Source: Lobosporangium transversale
Lineage: Eukaryota > Mortierellomycota > Mortierellomycetes > Mortierellales > Mortierellaceae
DNA: 64,000 nucleotides
Reading direction: 5' to 3'
Assembly: GCF_002105155.1 (NCBI RefSeq)
Contig: NW_019028989.1
Span: forward strand, 744,001-808,000
Shown here: positions 13,000 through 25,357 of the stretch, piece by piece
Position numbering within the stretch: position 1 is the first letter of the stretch
Layout of the letters: each line of letters opens with the position of its first letter
Program-made: the position numbers and the translations under genes
The notes under the pieces: generated by a model
Database searches by the model: none
Told to the model about the DNA's origin: nothing
The model's input: only the letters and a program-made list of their open reading frames with translations

Positions 13000-13711
13000 C
13001 GATATGAGCGATCTCATCGTTTGGAAATGATATTTATACACTATCAAACAAAATAAACGTATTATTCACATTATCTCGTTTTTTACTTACTGCAGAAAGG
13101 CCTGTCGTTCTGGTTCCATGTTGATTTGATCCACGAACCCAGGATCGATATTAGCCCATAGCCTTTCCTCAAGCTGTGTGTGTGTGAGGGAGACGAATTC
13201 CAAAGCGGGTCAAAAAGGAAGAAATGGGGTTAATAAATCATACTGTACCCTACTATCCATAAATTGAATGATATTAAGGTGGGTCAATTGTAACCTGCCT
13301 GGCTGGTGGTCGCGAGTGAATAATCGGCAGTGTTAAGAATGATACATATTGAGCGGAGGTACTCTCTGTTGATAGGTCTCTTGTCTCCTCTATCCCAAGT
13401 CAAAAAAAATAAAAATAAAATAAAATAATCAACATTGTCGCTATAAGCTTATAGTAAATGGAAATAAAAAAAATTAAGCTTACTGTTTAGGAAGCTTGCT
13501 TAGGAGGACATCATTCGCATATACACGCAGCCATTTTCCAAATACTGAGCTCAAATCCAAAAACGGTTTCTTTCGTGAGAGTTTTGCGCAATTAGTCAAA
13601 GCCGATCTGTAGAACAAAAAGATATCTGTACTCGAGGCCAAAACTGTAACAGATATATCATCCTCTGGTACTGGCTCCTGAAGTTTGAAGCTCTTGATCT
13701 TTTCTTCCAAA

Positions 13712-13747
<36 letters not shown>

Positions 13748-14257
13748 AAAAAAAAAAAAAGAAAAAAAGAAAAAGAAAAAGAAAATAAAATGCATAGTTA
13801 GCTAGTCTAGTTAATAACATTTGTAGGACCTTGCAGATACAAAGTAAAGTGAGAGTTATAAACATACCTATCTTCTGCATCGATGTAAAGACTCAAGTAT
13901 GGCTCAAAACATGATGATATGCTTTCAGCAAAGCCTGCAGTGTCTGATTCTTCGTTCAGGGCATAGTTCACATCCTGCATAAAAAAGTAGGACTTTCCGG
14001 ATGAGTATTTGCACAGCGGAGCAAAACATATTCGACAAAAAAAAAAAAAAAAAAAAAAAGTCGATATCTTACCCTGCTTATGAAGCGGTTTTCCAGTTGT
14101 GTTTCGAATTCCAAGGTAATCTGCAGCACCTGTAAGAGTAGTGACACTTCCACAGTTGAGGCTGACTTGGCTAAAATGTCGGACAGATCATCCCTATTTG
14201 TTTCCGATGTTATCCGCAATAGGCAGTCAATAAGAATAAGGTATCAGTTCCCGGCTC

Positions 14258-14295
<38 letters not shown>

Positions 14296-16111
14296 TTGAA
14301 TGATCAGACAGCTAATACATTTATCTAGAGTCTACAATTTTACCTAGTAATTTGACAGAATTGTAAGCATAGGACGCGTGACACGTCCCAAGCCGCTGGG
14401 AAGACGTGAGAGTGTTCCTCGTCATGGATTTTGAGCAGTCGCTTAAGCCATGCATAGCGTCTTGAAGTATTGTCAAGAGCGGAGACCTCCTCGCCCGGTT
14501 TAAACACCGATCTATAAGCACGCAACTGAAGCTTGCAGTACCACTCCACCAGGTTTTGTCTGGATCAAACCCATCCACCGTAACAAATAAAGCAGGCATT
14601 AACATTTAGTGTATGAAAGAGTTATTGAGTTGTCCTTGTATCCGGAAAAAAAAGCCTTTCTTTCCTTCAGAAGGATTCATTCTTGAATAAAGAAAACTCG
14701 TATGTGGCCTGTTAAAGCTTTGTATGCAGATGTACAATATATGTATATGTTTATATACATACCTAACATCTTCACCCAAGATATCAATAACGAGACATGC
14801 GCTAGATAGCTGGCCAATGTTCCCTATCAATATTCCCTCCTTTGTGAATCCATGCTCAAAATCCTTGACAATGTCGCGTTCTAAGTCCACTTGCAATTTA
14901 GCCACAGATTCTGTGAGCTCAGCAATCTGTCTGACGTTTTGAAATGTGCGGAAGTACTGAATAAGCTGCAGCACAGCCTATATAGAAAAAGCGATGTAAT
15001 TTTATCATTAGCAAGGATGTTCGCATTAATACAGAGAATGTGATTACAATTATGAAAATAGGCTTTTTTTTTTTTTTTTTTTTTTTTTTTCCTTTTCTGC
15101 TGTACCTCCAGCAATTGTGCAGTCTCCCTGTATTGCTTACGTTGAGCCATCGCTTTTAATTGATCCACAGCCGTAACTAAGTAAAATCGAGATCTCAGGA
15201 CTTGTTAGCTCTTTTTTTTTTTTTTTTTTTTTTGTTTATTCCTTCATCGCAATAGTTGAAAATTCAAGGATTTCCTTTCGACGTCGAAAAAAAAAAAATA
15301 AGAAAAAAATAAAGAATTTACCCAGCATTTGCAAGCGTTTGAGCGTAGTGATAGAGGTTGTGAGGTGACGCTTAGCATAATCAAGGCTTTTGATGTCTTG
15401 AGTGATCTCCTGTACCATTTGTTCTGACTGAGTTGCTTTTTCTTTGATTTCCTTGATTTTAAAGAATAACATCTGTTGGTTAACAAAAAAAAAAAGAAAG
15501 AAAGAAAGAAAGGGAATATATGAGAAAATATGGCTATATGGTTTAGCAACGAGTTGATTACAGAACGGCATGAATTTTTTTTTTTTTTTTTTTTTTTTTA
15601 TTAAAGAAAGGTTACCAGGATATCATTGTACCTCGATGCCTTTCTTGGCAGCTTCCACCTCTTCCTGTCCCTTTTGACCGCCATCTGTTTGGGCTCGTGT
15701 TAATTCACGAAGCTCTTCCTGAACTTGCTGAGCCTTTGCCTGAAGTTTCAATAGCACCTGATCGACTGTTGCAAGCGAGTGTTCTAAAGAGATGTATTTT
15801 CGATGCATGCGGATGTTAAAATATGCAACTTTCTTTAGTTCCCGGCACAATCTTTGTTCAGCTGCTAGTGAATATGTCTTTTTACCATTAGGGAATATTT
15901 TGTTGATGTATTCTACCGCACTGAATTCCTGCGCGTCCAGAGGGTCTTTTGAACGGAGGATATGAGTGATGGACGAATTAAGCTCTGGTGCTAACTGAAT
16001 AGCTTCCGTTGTTGGCACATAAGATGATGATGCCTCTTGTGTATTCTGCGGCGTAATGGGGCCCAGCGAGCTTTGTGGGCGCATTGTGCTGTCAGTCATG
16101 GTAGCTGCCAT
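11508..16111 (-). CDS. VPS53: VPS53, GARP/EARP tethering complex subunit
   Basis: Thirteen exons: 16111-15632, 15472-15322, 15176-15106, 14977-14763, 14559-14344, 14193-14073, 13974-13868, 13714-13484, 13389-13299, 13173-13091, 12957-12733, 12533-12378 and 12303-11508. They sum to 2,943 nt (980 residues plus stop). The protein follows the VPS53 family end to end: [12 protein letters not shown] and the N-terminal coiled coil with [20 protein letters not shown], then [41 protein letters not shown] and [12 protein letters not shown]53 helps form the complex that tethers endosome-derived vesicles at the trans-Golgi or recycling endosomes. After the family core there is a Ser/Gly-rich extension of ~170 residues. 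The intron between exons 9 and 10 appears to use a GC donor. Exon 8 starts straight after a long A-tract. Confidence 0.95.
12962..12996. repeat. AAT/TAA microsatellite in VPS53 intron
   Basis: A trinucleotide repeat of about 11 units sits immediately upstream of VPS53 exon 11. On the sense strand it reads as a T-rich tract that serves as the acceptor's pyrimidine-rich region. Confidence 0.8.
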
Positions 16112-16677
16112 GAAGGAGTTGTAAAAAAAAACTTTGAAACGCTACTTGAATGAGATGGGAACGCTTCAAAGCTGGCTCCCTTTAGTGCGCTCCCCGTTTC
16201 AATCACTGGTAGTCCTTAAGCTTTTCTTTTTCTTTCCTGCTTCTATTTTTATTCGGCCCTATCCTGTTTCTGACTTGGCTCATCCAGGTTAGTGATGAGT
16301 GCAAATGAATGAAATAGCAGAAAAAAGGGTCAAGATGATAAAAAAGGAGCAAAAGCTTAATAGCCAGTAAAGAGATTTTCCATATCTTTGTCTCTCTAAT
16401 TGATTATTACAACGCGTAAAATAGCCTCCAATAAGGTTTTGTGCTTGTTTACTCAGTTAGTCAGTGGCGTACGCCTATTGGCTGGCAAACATCCTTTCTC
16501 TTTTTCTCTTTTTATATTCTCATTCCATCTCCTCTTTCTCTACTCCCTCTCTTTCTCTTCATCACTCCACATCGATACTACCATCAGTCTCACATCTCGC
16601 GGAATTAAGCATTACGACGACAACATCGAAATCGGACCTGACCTAATTTAATCTAATACTTTATCAGCTACTTTGCC
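16112..16677. other. Divergent promoter of VPS53 and SEC62
   Basis: This 566-bp region lies between two divergent start codons. Its right part (16490-16560) is a long C/T-rich leader typical of fungal housekeeping promoters. No clear TATA box is seen on either side. Confidence 0.6.
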
Positions 16678-17650
16678 ATGGAATCAAACGCACCACCACA
16701 GCGCCCAAAAAACTTGTGTCAGGTTGCAGATTACTTGCTGTCACCTCAATCAGGTGTTAAGAAAAGAGAGGGCGTCTTTAACGAATCCAGAGTTACTTAC
16801 TTTCGAGGTAATAATAATAATAAAATATGACATCCAACAAGTAGTCATTACTACTGTTTAGTACTTTTGTGCAACAGCCTTTTATTGCCCTTATTCATTC
16901 TCTTGCGACTCATGAAGAGATGTCTAACGATTATTTTAATATTTTTTTTATTTTGTCATTTCATCACATCGCATCGTAGGAAAGGGAGCTGTCAATGCCT
17001 TATTGAAACCTGAGTTCCGTCAAACGGCAGTAGGCAAGGAATTGGGCGAACTGACAAGGGAATCAGCAGGGGAGCTTCTCATGTCTATGATCCCTCACCA
17101 GTTCTTCCTCAGAGTCGCACGCCCCAGTGATCCAGATATGCCTAAGAATATGCTTACAATCGTTCAATACCAGTCATTTAGTGAGGATGGCTTGTACCTC
17201 TGGAGGTATGAGGGCTCACAGCTTCGAAACCAACTGATGGCCGCTGGTCTTCTTCTCATTGTCCTTGCTGCAGTCATGTTCCCACTTTGGCCAGTTACGT
17301 TGCGTCTGGGAGTGTGGTACCTATCTGTGGGCGTTCTCATTCTTCTTGGCCTCTTCTTTGCAATGGCTATCGTTCGTCTCATTTTGTTCATGATCACCTG
17401 GGTGGTGCTTAAGCCTGGTATTTGGCTCTTCCCCAATTTGTTTGAGGATGTAGGTTTTGTCGATTCATTCATTCCACTCTGGGGTTGGCATGTACCTGAG
17501 CCACCAAAGGAGGTTAAAAAGAAGGGTGCTGTTGCTGGTGGTGAGGAGCCTGAGCAAGTGGTCCACACTGAGGTCGTAAGCGATGAAACAGCTGCAAAGA
17601 TCGCTAAGCGTAGACCTATGGTTGAGGATGCAGTGGACGAAGATGCATGA
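16678..17650 (+). CDS. SEC62: SEC62, ER protein-translocation subunit
   Basis: Two exons, 16678-16807 and 16980-17650, give 266 codons. The N-terminal cytosolic domain matches Sec62: VADYLLSPQSGVKKREGVF, then a FRGKGAVNALL segment formed across the splice junction. Two membrane spans follow at ~132-150 (AAGLLLIVLAAVMFPLWP) and ~158-188, with the conserved LFPNLFEDVGFVDSFIPLWG after them and an acidic C-terminus (VEDAVDEDA). Sec62 works with Sec63/Sec61 in post-translational translocation of short secretory proteins into the ER. The intron starts with GTAATAATAAT and ends with TCGTAG. It shares a promoter with VPS53. Confidence 0.95.
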
Positions 17651-17918
17651 TCGTTTTAATTGTCCATTTATAAACACGAACAAGAATGTCCCATAAGCTT
17701 TTACCAACTCGAATTCCCCTTTGCATGTATCCTCACGAAAATCCTTTTTTTTTGTTTTTTTATCTTTATATTCATCAATAAATTCTCATAAATGTTCTCA
17801 GCTTGAGTGGTTGCGTTTTTTATAGTAAATTCGTGCCGTGCGACAATGCAAATGTAAACAATACGAAGAGTATTTTTATCTTTTTATTTTGTGCTCTAGG
17901 GTTAACTATAGACGCGTC

Positions 17919-17957
<39 letters not shown>

Positions 17958-19313
17958 AAAAAAAGCAAAAAAGCAAGGACCATTGACGAAATGTCACTCC
18001 AGGGTGTATAATTTGGATAAAATGCCCCTATTTGTACAACACTAACATTGACAATGCATCAAAGGGCCAGAAAGCTTGTGCCTATTTGCCTCTTCTCTCT
18101 TATGACCCATCATATTTCTACTACCTCTACTGCCTGTTCCCCTTTTTTTTTATTTTTTATTTTTTTTATTTTTTTTTTCAAAAATACATGTGAATAGCTT
18201 AGCCAACTGTTGCATTATCCGTGCCTCGTTTTGATCATCCTGTCCCCAACTTTACCTTCTTACTCATGAATTCTTTTTGTAGTAGGCCAGAATGTGTTTT
18301 ATTCATGTTGAAACCACTTCTGTGTGTATACGAACCACATCGCTGAAATCTTGGTAATTAACAGCTTTTTTAGCACATCTTTTTGCTCCATTCCCCGGAC
18401 CACAATGCATTGAATTATCTGCAGAGCATGCCGAGCTTGCGCATTGGCAATAGCAGACGTCCGAGGCAAGAAAAAAGAAAAAGAAAAAATAGGCAATACA
18501 GGTCGATTGCCGTTCACAATGCACGGAATGGATGCACACGATTCAGTGCCATTTATACAAGTAAACTGGCGAGCATGCAACGGCCTGAACAGAGGAGAGA
18601 AAAGGGAAAAAGAAAGGAAAGGGGAAGAAAAAGGGTCGATCGAGAGGTGAACATGCAAGCGACAACAATAAGCCAAAGGGGGATGGACCCTGGCCATTCA
18701 TTCGCATTCATTTACTTTTTCTTTTTGTCGGCACTACATAGCCCTGCTCCTATCTCATTCCGCTTTTGTATTCCTTATGAACGAGTGCATCTCTTCCTTT
18801 CTTCCTTATCTTAATCATTTTCAACATAATTTTTTTGTTTGTTTGTTTTTCCCACCTCAACCTCATTATCTCACCTTGTCCACGTCTCCTTTTTCTCTAT
18901 TGCTTATGCCTCTATTCAACCCAGTCCGTCTCCTTTCATCCAATCTTCATTTCTGCTCCCCCTCTGCCTGTTCTATATCACGAATGATGGCTATCGAGCC
19001 CTAGTATATACTAGTGGTATTTCTTTTCTTTACAATAGTACCAATCCGGTTGACCTCTTCCTTTCCTTCTTTTCCATCGAGGCCCTCATCATCGACCCTC
19101 CTTCCTCGTCACCTCTCTCCACTCTTTTTTTATTTTTCATTTTTCATTTTTCATTTTTCATTTTTTATTTTCTTTTAATTAACCTAACCTTGTTGTGCCA
19201 AGTTGGAACCCAATTATATATCCATTCCTCACATTGAAATCAAAGCGTCGGCAAACATCATCACCTTTCTTCAAGTGAATCGTCAGGTTCAATTTTTTCC
19301 TTCTTTTTCGATT
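17651..19313. other. Intergenic and 5' flank of the TEA gene
   Basis: A-tracts at 17921-17955, T-tracts at 18142-18178 and a long C/T-rich stretch (18780-19180) precede the TEA-factor start. The C/T-rich stretch probably is a long 5' leader or promoter. The ORF frame is open upstream to 19203 but has no ATG before 19314. No other gene is supported. Confidence 0.5.
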
Positions 19314-22111
19314 ATGGATATAAGGATTGGACCCTCACAGCCCCAAAACCAAATGCATCCGAGTGGATGTTATGAAGAGCAGCAATTTCAGGCTTTGAAT
19401 AAAAATAAAAACAATGCGGATCAGATGCTTGATGAGAGTATTTTATCACAAATGACAAGATCATCAATTTCAACAAAACGCGCAGATGAACCTAGAATGG
19501 AGTTAAGAAAAATCTACAAGAGTGATCGGCATTCGTACGACCATGTCCTCCTTAAGCCAAAGCAACAAACGGATCACTGCACGCAGCAGCAGCAACAGCA
19601 GCAAGGGACACCTCCAAGAGAGTTTGATGCATTTAGCCACCACAATCATACAGACAATGGCGGTCGATATCAATTTTTTCAACATCAGCAACACATGCAT
19701 CGTAATCAACTCCAAAACGATAACCACTGCAACCACAGCTACCAAGAACAGTCAAATCAAGTTCATGCACACATGTCTTCCTCTAACAAGGTCAATATCT
19801 CGTCAGAGCACTCTCCTTCTCGAGCAAAGACAGGCAGTCATTATGGTGATGGCGATGGTAGTGACGAACATTCTAGTCAACCACATAAGATCCAAAATCA
19901 TTATTATTCACAACAATCTGGTCATCAGTATCAGCACTTTCCCACCCTTTCGTCACCCTATTCTCGTCAGTACAGTAACAGTAGAAATAAGCTTGAAGCG
20001 AATCGCGATAGCATCCAGGTTACGTCCACGTTCCGCCGATCACAAACAAGTGTCAAAAAACGGTTTCAAAGGGATAGGCTGTCCAAAGGTGATCGAGAAG
20101 AGGTATAAATATTTCTTTCGTTCTTTCCTTTCTCCGTATTGTTTTGAGAAGAAAAAAGGACGTACGGGACAATTGCTTCCCCTCTTTTCCTGATGACAGT
20201 AAAGGAATCAATCCCACATTTTTGTTATAAACAAAAAGGAAGGCCGACCACCTTAGTTTATTCATGCATTTCAATCATGGTCAATTTCGCTGGCACACCA
20301 CCATTTTTAATGCTTTTTTCTCATGCCTCTTTCTTTTATTTTTATTTTGCATAAGGTCTGGCCACCAGATGTTGAAAAAGCTTTTATGAAAGGTATTTTA
20401 TTTAGCTAAATATTGATGACTATACCATACGCCCTGAATCTTCATATCTTTGTACTCTGGAAAAAAAAAAAAAAAAAAAAAAAAAAACGTTTCTTTCACT
20501 TTGACTAACTGAATGCTCTCCGTTATCACTTCCATGCCCTTCAGCACTGGTGTCCTTGCCAAAGCTTGGCAGGCGCAAAGTCTCAGTTAACGGGAAGCCA
20601 TGTGGTCGAAACGAGTTGATCGCCGACTTCATCTTCCAGGAAACTCAAAAAGTTCGAGATCGAAAACAGGTTTCATCCCACATTCAAGTCCTAAAGAACA
20701 CGCGCAAGCATGATCCTGCATGTAAAAAAAATACTCTGTCTCCGTTATTATTACTACTATTGTAATAAAAATACACGCTTGCCTTCTCTCTCTTCCTTCT
20801 TTCCGTTTTTACTGACACTATAGCTTGTAATTCTCTTTTTTGCTCTCTCTATATCTAGTTTTGAGATTGTTGGTGGATGGAGGAGATGATGATGGCGAGC
20901 TCGAGGCGGGCAGTACAACTGGGTATACCTCAAAGTCACATAGCCCTATGGCGCCATCCCCTCATCTGCAGTACGACCATACACTACAGCTCGCTCATTA
21001 TGAGCAGTGGAAGGTACCGCAGGCTACTGTGGCCACTCCTACAGGTTCTGTTGCAGCGACTTCAACAAGGAATACATCTACGTACGGTAGCCTTAGCCCA
21101 CCTTTATCACCCCACCATAGATACTCCACTGGGCTATCCTCCTACCAGCAACACAGCCACAATCAACATTCTCAATACTCGCATGCCAAACCCTTTCCGG
21201 CATCAAGAGCAATCTTGGATAATACTACTTGCACATATAGTGACGACCATACGAGTCGAAGTGATAGCGCTCATTTGCTGTACCGCCAATCAGCAACTAC
21301 ACCCGATTCAGCCATTTCTCTTTTTTCAGATCCAGAATTGAAGGATTCGTCATTCGCTCCATCTCCATGTTCACTCCTGCCAACAAGCTTTGGACTGTTC
21401 ATCCATTATCCTTCTACAGACACTGTAAACGACACCAGTGATAATGATGGCGGTCAGTCAACATTGTATGTTCATGAATTGGTAGCAATACATGATTTGA
21501 GCCAACAGTCTTTCGGCAGTATCAGTATCCACCAACTGCACCCAGAAAAGTTTCCGAGCCTTTATGATCTCTATGAGAGGGGCTCAAGCCCATTTATCTT
21601 CCTTAGGCTTGGCATCAACTTGAACTTGGAGCAGAGAGATGGGGTGCTCGAGAACACATCCTTGTTTGGCTCGTATTCTTTGAATCAACGGTCAGTTCGA
21701 TGTCTGACTACGGTTTATTCATTTGGAACTAAAGTATTCGAGTCAGTAGAAGCGAAGTCGGCAACAGCTTATAGGGATGGCAAGCATGTACATAGCTTTG
21801 GATTTGTAAACCAGTTTTTTAATTCATTCCTGAATGGAGTCCGGTTGCTTGGTACGAAAGAGGAGGTAGAAGTGGCGTTGTGTAACTTGTCAGTTGTCCA
21901 AATCTATGAAGACCTTGATTCAATGAGGGCCTTCGCGGAGCAGCAGCAAGGGAGCCGCTTACCTTTATCCCAATCCTCATCATCATTGCCATTGCCATTG
22001 TCATCCTCACCAGCGCCATCATCACCGTTGTTGGTGATGGTGTATGAATTCGAAGACGGTCGAGGCACATTGACGCCATATCATATCGTCAATAAAGTAG
22101 ATATGCGCTAG
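19314..22111 (+). CDS. TEA/ATTS-domain transcription factor, TEAD-like C-terminus
   Basis: Four exons: 19314-20102, 20356-20392 (37 nt), 20545-20721 and 20859-22111, giving 751 codons. The first 263 residues are Gln/His/Ser-rich and disordered. The TEA DNA-binding domain spans ~264-334: [13 protein letters not shown], then [20 protein letters not shown] and [21 protein letters not shown], the third-helix signature that binds CATTCC-type M-CAT sites in this family. The first helix is on its own micro-exon. After a disordered linker, residues ~511-751 form an ordered region with [35 protein letters not shown] and [13 protein letters not shown], then [16 protein letters not shown] at the end. 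This order resembles the YAP/TAZ-binding immunoglobulin-like fold of animal TEADs. Fungal relatives are AbaA and Tec1, regulators of development. Confidence 0.9.
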
Positions 22112-22941
22112 GCCTTGGGTTGATGGTTCCAAGGAAAAAAATAGACCGAACTGGTAGAATACCTTTATTTTCTACATGCCAAGTTGATTTAATAGCACGC
22201 GCGCTTATGTATAGTTGAATGATTGAGCTAGCTGTTCTTGATAGGGGCTTCATCTATGCTATATACCGCTCTTCCACTAGAATAGTAATAATAAAAAAGT
22301 ATGAAAGCATAATGTGAAGCAAGTGTTTGAATGTACAGTGCGGCTAGTTAACATAGTATAGCAAAGGAATTCAACAGCCTCAAAGCGATTCAGGTTAGAT
22401 CATGTGGATGTCCCCACAGTGAGCAGGTATTAATAAATACCAGAATATGTGTACCATGCTAAACCACATTATTTGAAGTACTTGGAGTATGACTAGGAGC
22501 AGCCAACAGCCAACAAAGAAAAAAAGAACCCTTTTTTACCATTCAGACGTCTTTACTAGCTATAAAGAATAATGTATCGAGGCTGAAAACGCTAGGCAAG
22601 GGAAAAGAATGTTCACCGCATTTTGCCTTCCTAACTTGTATAACTAAATGTTGACCTTGCTGGAGGCCGTCCAGTCTTAAAAATTGGCTGTGGGGTAACG
22701 ATCTTTGATTATTTGCTAAAACTATCACCTTTATTTCTTTCTGCTGAGTGAAATTAATTGAGAATTAACTACCCTGCTTTAATATGCAATGTTGATTCAA
22801 TGACGATAAGAGCCCTCCGTAGCCCTTCTAATCCCTTCATTTATTCTGTGTAGCAATATGGCGTTCCATAGGTCTATAAAGCTTTTTTTTTTTTTTTTTT
22901 TTTTAACACCAAACAATATCGCTACTAATAAAAGAAAAAAA
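22112..22941. other. Intergenic region
   Basis: This stretch lies between the TEA gene and the beta-lactamase-like pseudogene. A T-run at 22882-22904 is the only notable element. No coding segment is supported. Confidence 0.55.
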
Positions 22942-23249
22942 ATGGTTGCATTTCCTTTCCTTCCTCAAAAGAGAAGCTTATTAGCGCATTCTTACCGCTT
23001 GCCCCGGTGGTCCTGTTCTTATTACTATCCTCATTTTCTTGTCCTGTTGATGCACACATTCAAAATATCACGGCTAAAAAAGAAATGCCGCTCGCGAACC
23101 TGCATCTCACTATCGAAAAGGTTGGAGCCAAAAGTGCTATTCCTGGCTTAAGCATAGCTGTTCTTCACAAAGGCGGAATCATTTTTGCAGAGGGCTTTGG
23201 AAAGCGGAACAAAAAGGTTCCTTCCCAGCCTGAGGTATATCTTGAAGGA

Positions 23250-23280
<31 letters not shown>

Positions 23281-24033
23281 GATGCTGTTAAGATTGAATG
23301 AAGAAAAAAAAAAAAAAAAAAAGCATTAACTCTTATTGAAATCCTTGACATTATGATAAACAGGGTCTGCCTGAACACGGCACTAGTTGGATCCAAACAA
23401 ATGTCACGAGACGGGAGCTAATCAAGGACCTTAAATACGCTCAGCTGAACCGCAAGCTCGGGCAGATAGTGGTACAGTAATGTTATGTATTCTGTCGTGG
23501 GTGAGGCATCTGCGAACGTGAGTGGGGCCACTTGGGGCCAGCTGGTTGATAGCAAGGTAGTCAAGTTCTTAGGTCTCAAGAACACCGGTTTGGGCCCATG
23601 ACCATGAAACAATATTCTAATAACCATGCAATTCCGCATTCCCAGCATCATAAGGTGCGATTCATGATTGATACAGAACTGGGTAATTGGATCCTGTCTG
23701 TATGGTTCTCGCTCCTGACGGGGATATGTATGCAAATATGTTGAACTTGGTTCAATTGGGCCAAGTTATCCTTCAGATTGGTCAAAAGGATGGAAAACAA
23801 ATCTTGAGTAAGGAAGGAATTCGACAGTCTGTCATTGCCCATACTTTCTCGACTAGAACTAAACGGGCTTCTGAGTTCGCTCCAACAGCAGCCTATGGGC
23901 TAGAGTGGTTTATTATAAAGGTAGGATGCATTATGAGCATAGTAAGTATTAATAGTAAATATATTTTCTTGATCTCGTTTTTTTTTCTCTTTTTTGTAAA
24001 TGATGTTGTGATACTAAGTGCTTTTCTTTTTTT

Positions 24034-24067
<34 letters not shown>

Positions 24068-24545
24068 GATTTATCAGGTGCGGCTGTATTTCAAATTTTG
24101 CTTCAAATTTGTATACATTCCCGGATGATCTTGTCATTGCTGCTCAAGCTAACGGGCAGTTTGCTTTTTGGCCCAATGTCCTGCGTATTACATTGTGAAT
24201 GAGCTCTTTGACCTCCCTAAGTCACAAGGCTGGATTGCCCTTTCAATCACAGAAACTAAAGCAATGCTCCAACAGTTGGAGAAGAATTTTGATGCAGTGT
24301 TCCCGCCTCAAATCAAGGATAAGTCTTATTTACGCGCACTGAAGGATTTTGTCAGAAAACATGGTCTCCACTTCATGGTCTTATCGAGGTTCAATTATTG
24401 GATTCTGAGTGAGCACTATATTCCCAGACAGGCGGAGAAGTTACAAAATGGAACACCATCACTATGATTCATTTAAATTCAGCTCTGTGGGCGATGGTGT
24501 ACCAAATGGAGCTCTATTGACTTTCTATTAGCATGGTGATGGTTC
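22942..24545 (+). pseudogene. Decayed serine beta-lactamase-like gene
   Basis: This is a broken paralogue of the intact gene at 25358. It retains recognisable pieces: the N-terminal domain around IPGLSIAVLHKGG and EGFGKRNKK (23080-23235), the region with VTRRELIKDLKYA (23400-23450), a GDMYANML segment (23715-23745) and C-terminal remnants to ~24545. The exon that in the intact copy carries the catalytic Ser-x-x-Lys motif is absent. Long A-runs (23250-23320) sit where it should be. The reading frame also shifts inside the signal peptide and near the YxN region, and the two frames used by adjacent conserved blocks cannot be joined. No functional enzyme is expected. Confidence 0.8.
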
Positions 24546-25054
24546 TGTGTGAAGGCTCGAGCGCAAGCTCCTTACTTACAATATTGAATTGACTAGAGTC
24601 AAAGCTAGAAGAGAATTAGATCATAAGCTATACAAGAGTAAAAGAATAATTCATTATTAATTCGTCCTTGCGTTGCACTACGTTTAAATAGCAGAGAGCG
24701 GTTTATTCGAAGGACTAAGGCTTGCAATAGGTTTTTTGAAGCACTATTTAGTGATAGCTGATTAGAATCTATAAACAGGACCCATAGCCTGTGTAACAAC
24801 AGCAAGAATGTAACAGCAGGAAATCCGCAGAAGCACGTGTACATAACAAAGTCCGTGTAATATTCCCACAGCTCAAAGCTAAAGTTGCAATCGCAAACAA
24901 AGCGGGATTTACAACGTTGGTGTTTTTTTCAAGCCGATCGTGCAGGAATAGAGCAATCTTTATCGCCAAGCTTTGGCCTAGTAAACAACAAAATTTGCCA
25001 AGGACCAAGGTTGTAACACCCAACAGCCCGCAGAATCATTCAGAGCCCTGTTTC

Positions 25055-25106
25055 TAACACTTCGCCCTAACACTTCGCCCTAACACTTCGCCCTAACACT
25101 TCGCCC
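25055..25106. repeat. 13-bp tandem repeat, four perfect units
   Basis: The unit TAACACTTCGCCC is repeated four times without a mismatch, ~300 bp upstream of the intact beta-lactamase-like start codon and ~160 bp before its TATA box. Confidence 0.95.
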
Positions 25107-25265
25107 GAAGGATGTGCGAAGCAGTGTGCTCTCACAGACTTTTACATTTTGCCGCCCGCAAGATGCTCGCAAACTACTTTAATTGGCTGAAAATCCATTC
25201 GAACGAGACGAGCTATACCGCAGATTACCACTATGCTCATAACAATGGATACACTTCGTAAGGAG

Positions 25266-25274
25266 TATAAAAGG
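25266..25274 (+). promoter_or_regulatory. TATA box
   Basis: TATAAAAGG lies 92 bp upstream of the ATG at 25358, a normal distance for a fungal core promoter. The paralogous pseudogene lacks a comparable element at this position. Confidence 0.6.
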
Positions 25275-25357
25275 AGCGCTTTGCTTATGCTAAATAATAT
25301 CGCCCCTTACCCTTCCTTTGCTCTCTAACAAAGCCTGTTTAGTCACCACTGGCAACC

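Larger units (their letters stand above)
24546..25357. other. Intergenic, promoter of intact beta-lactamase-like gene
   Basis: It contains a four-unit 13-bp tandem repeat (25055-25106) and a TATA box (25266). Short shadow ORFs are not supported as genes. Confidence 0.55.
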
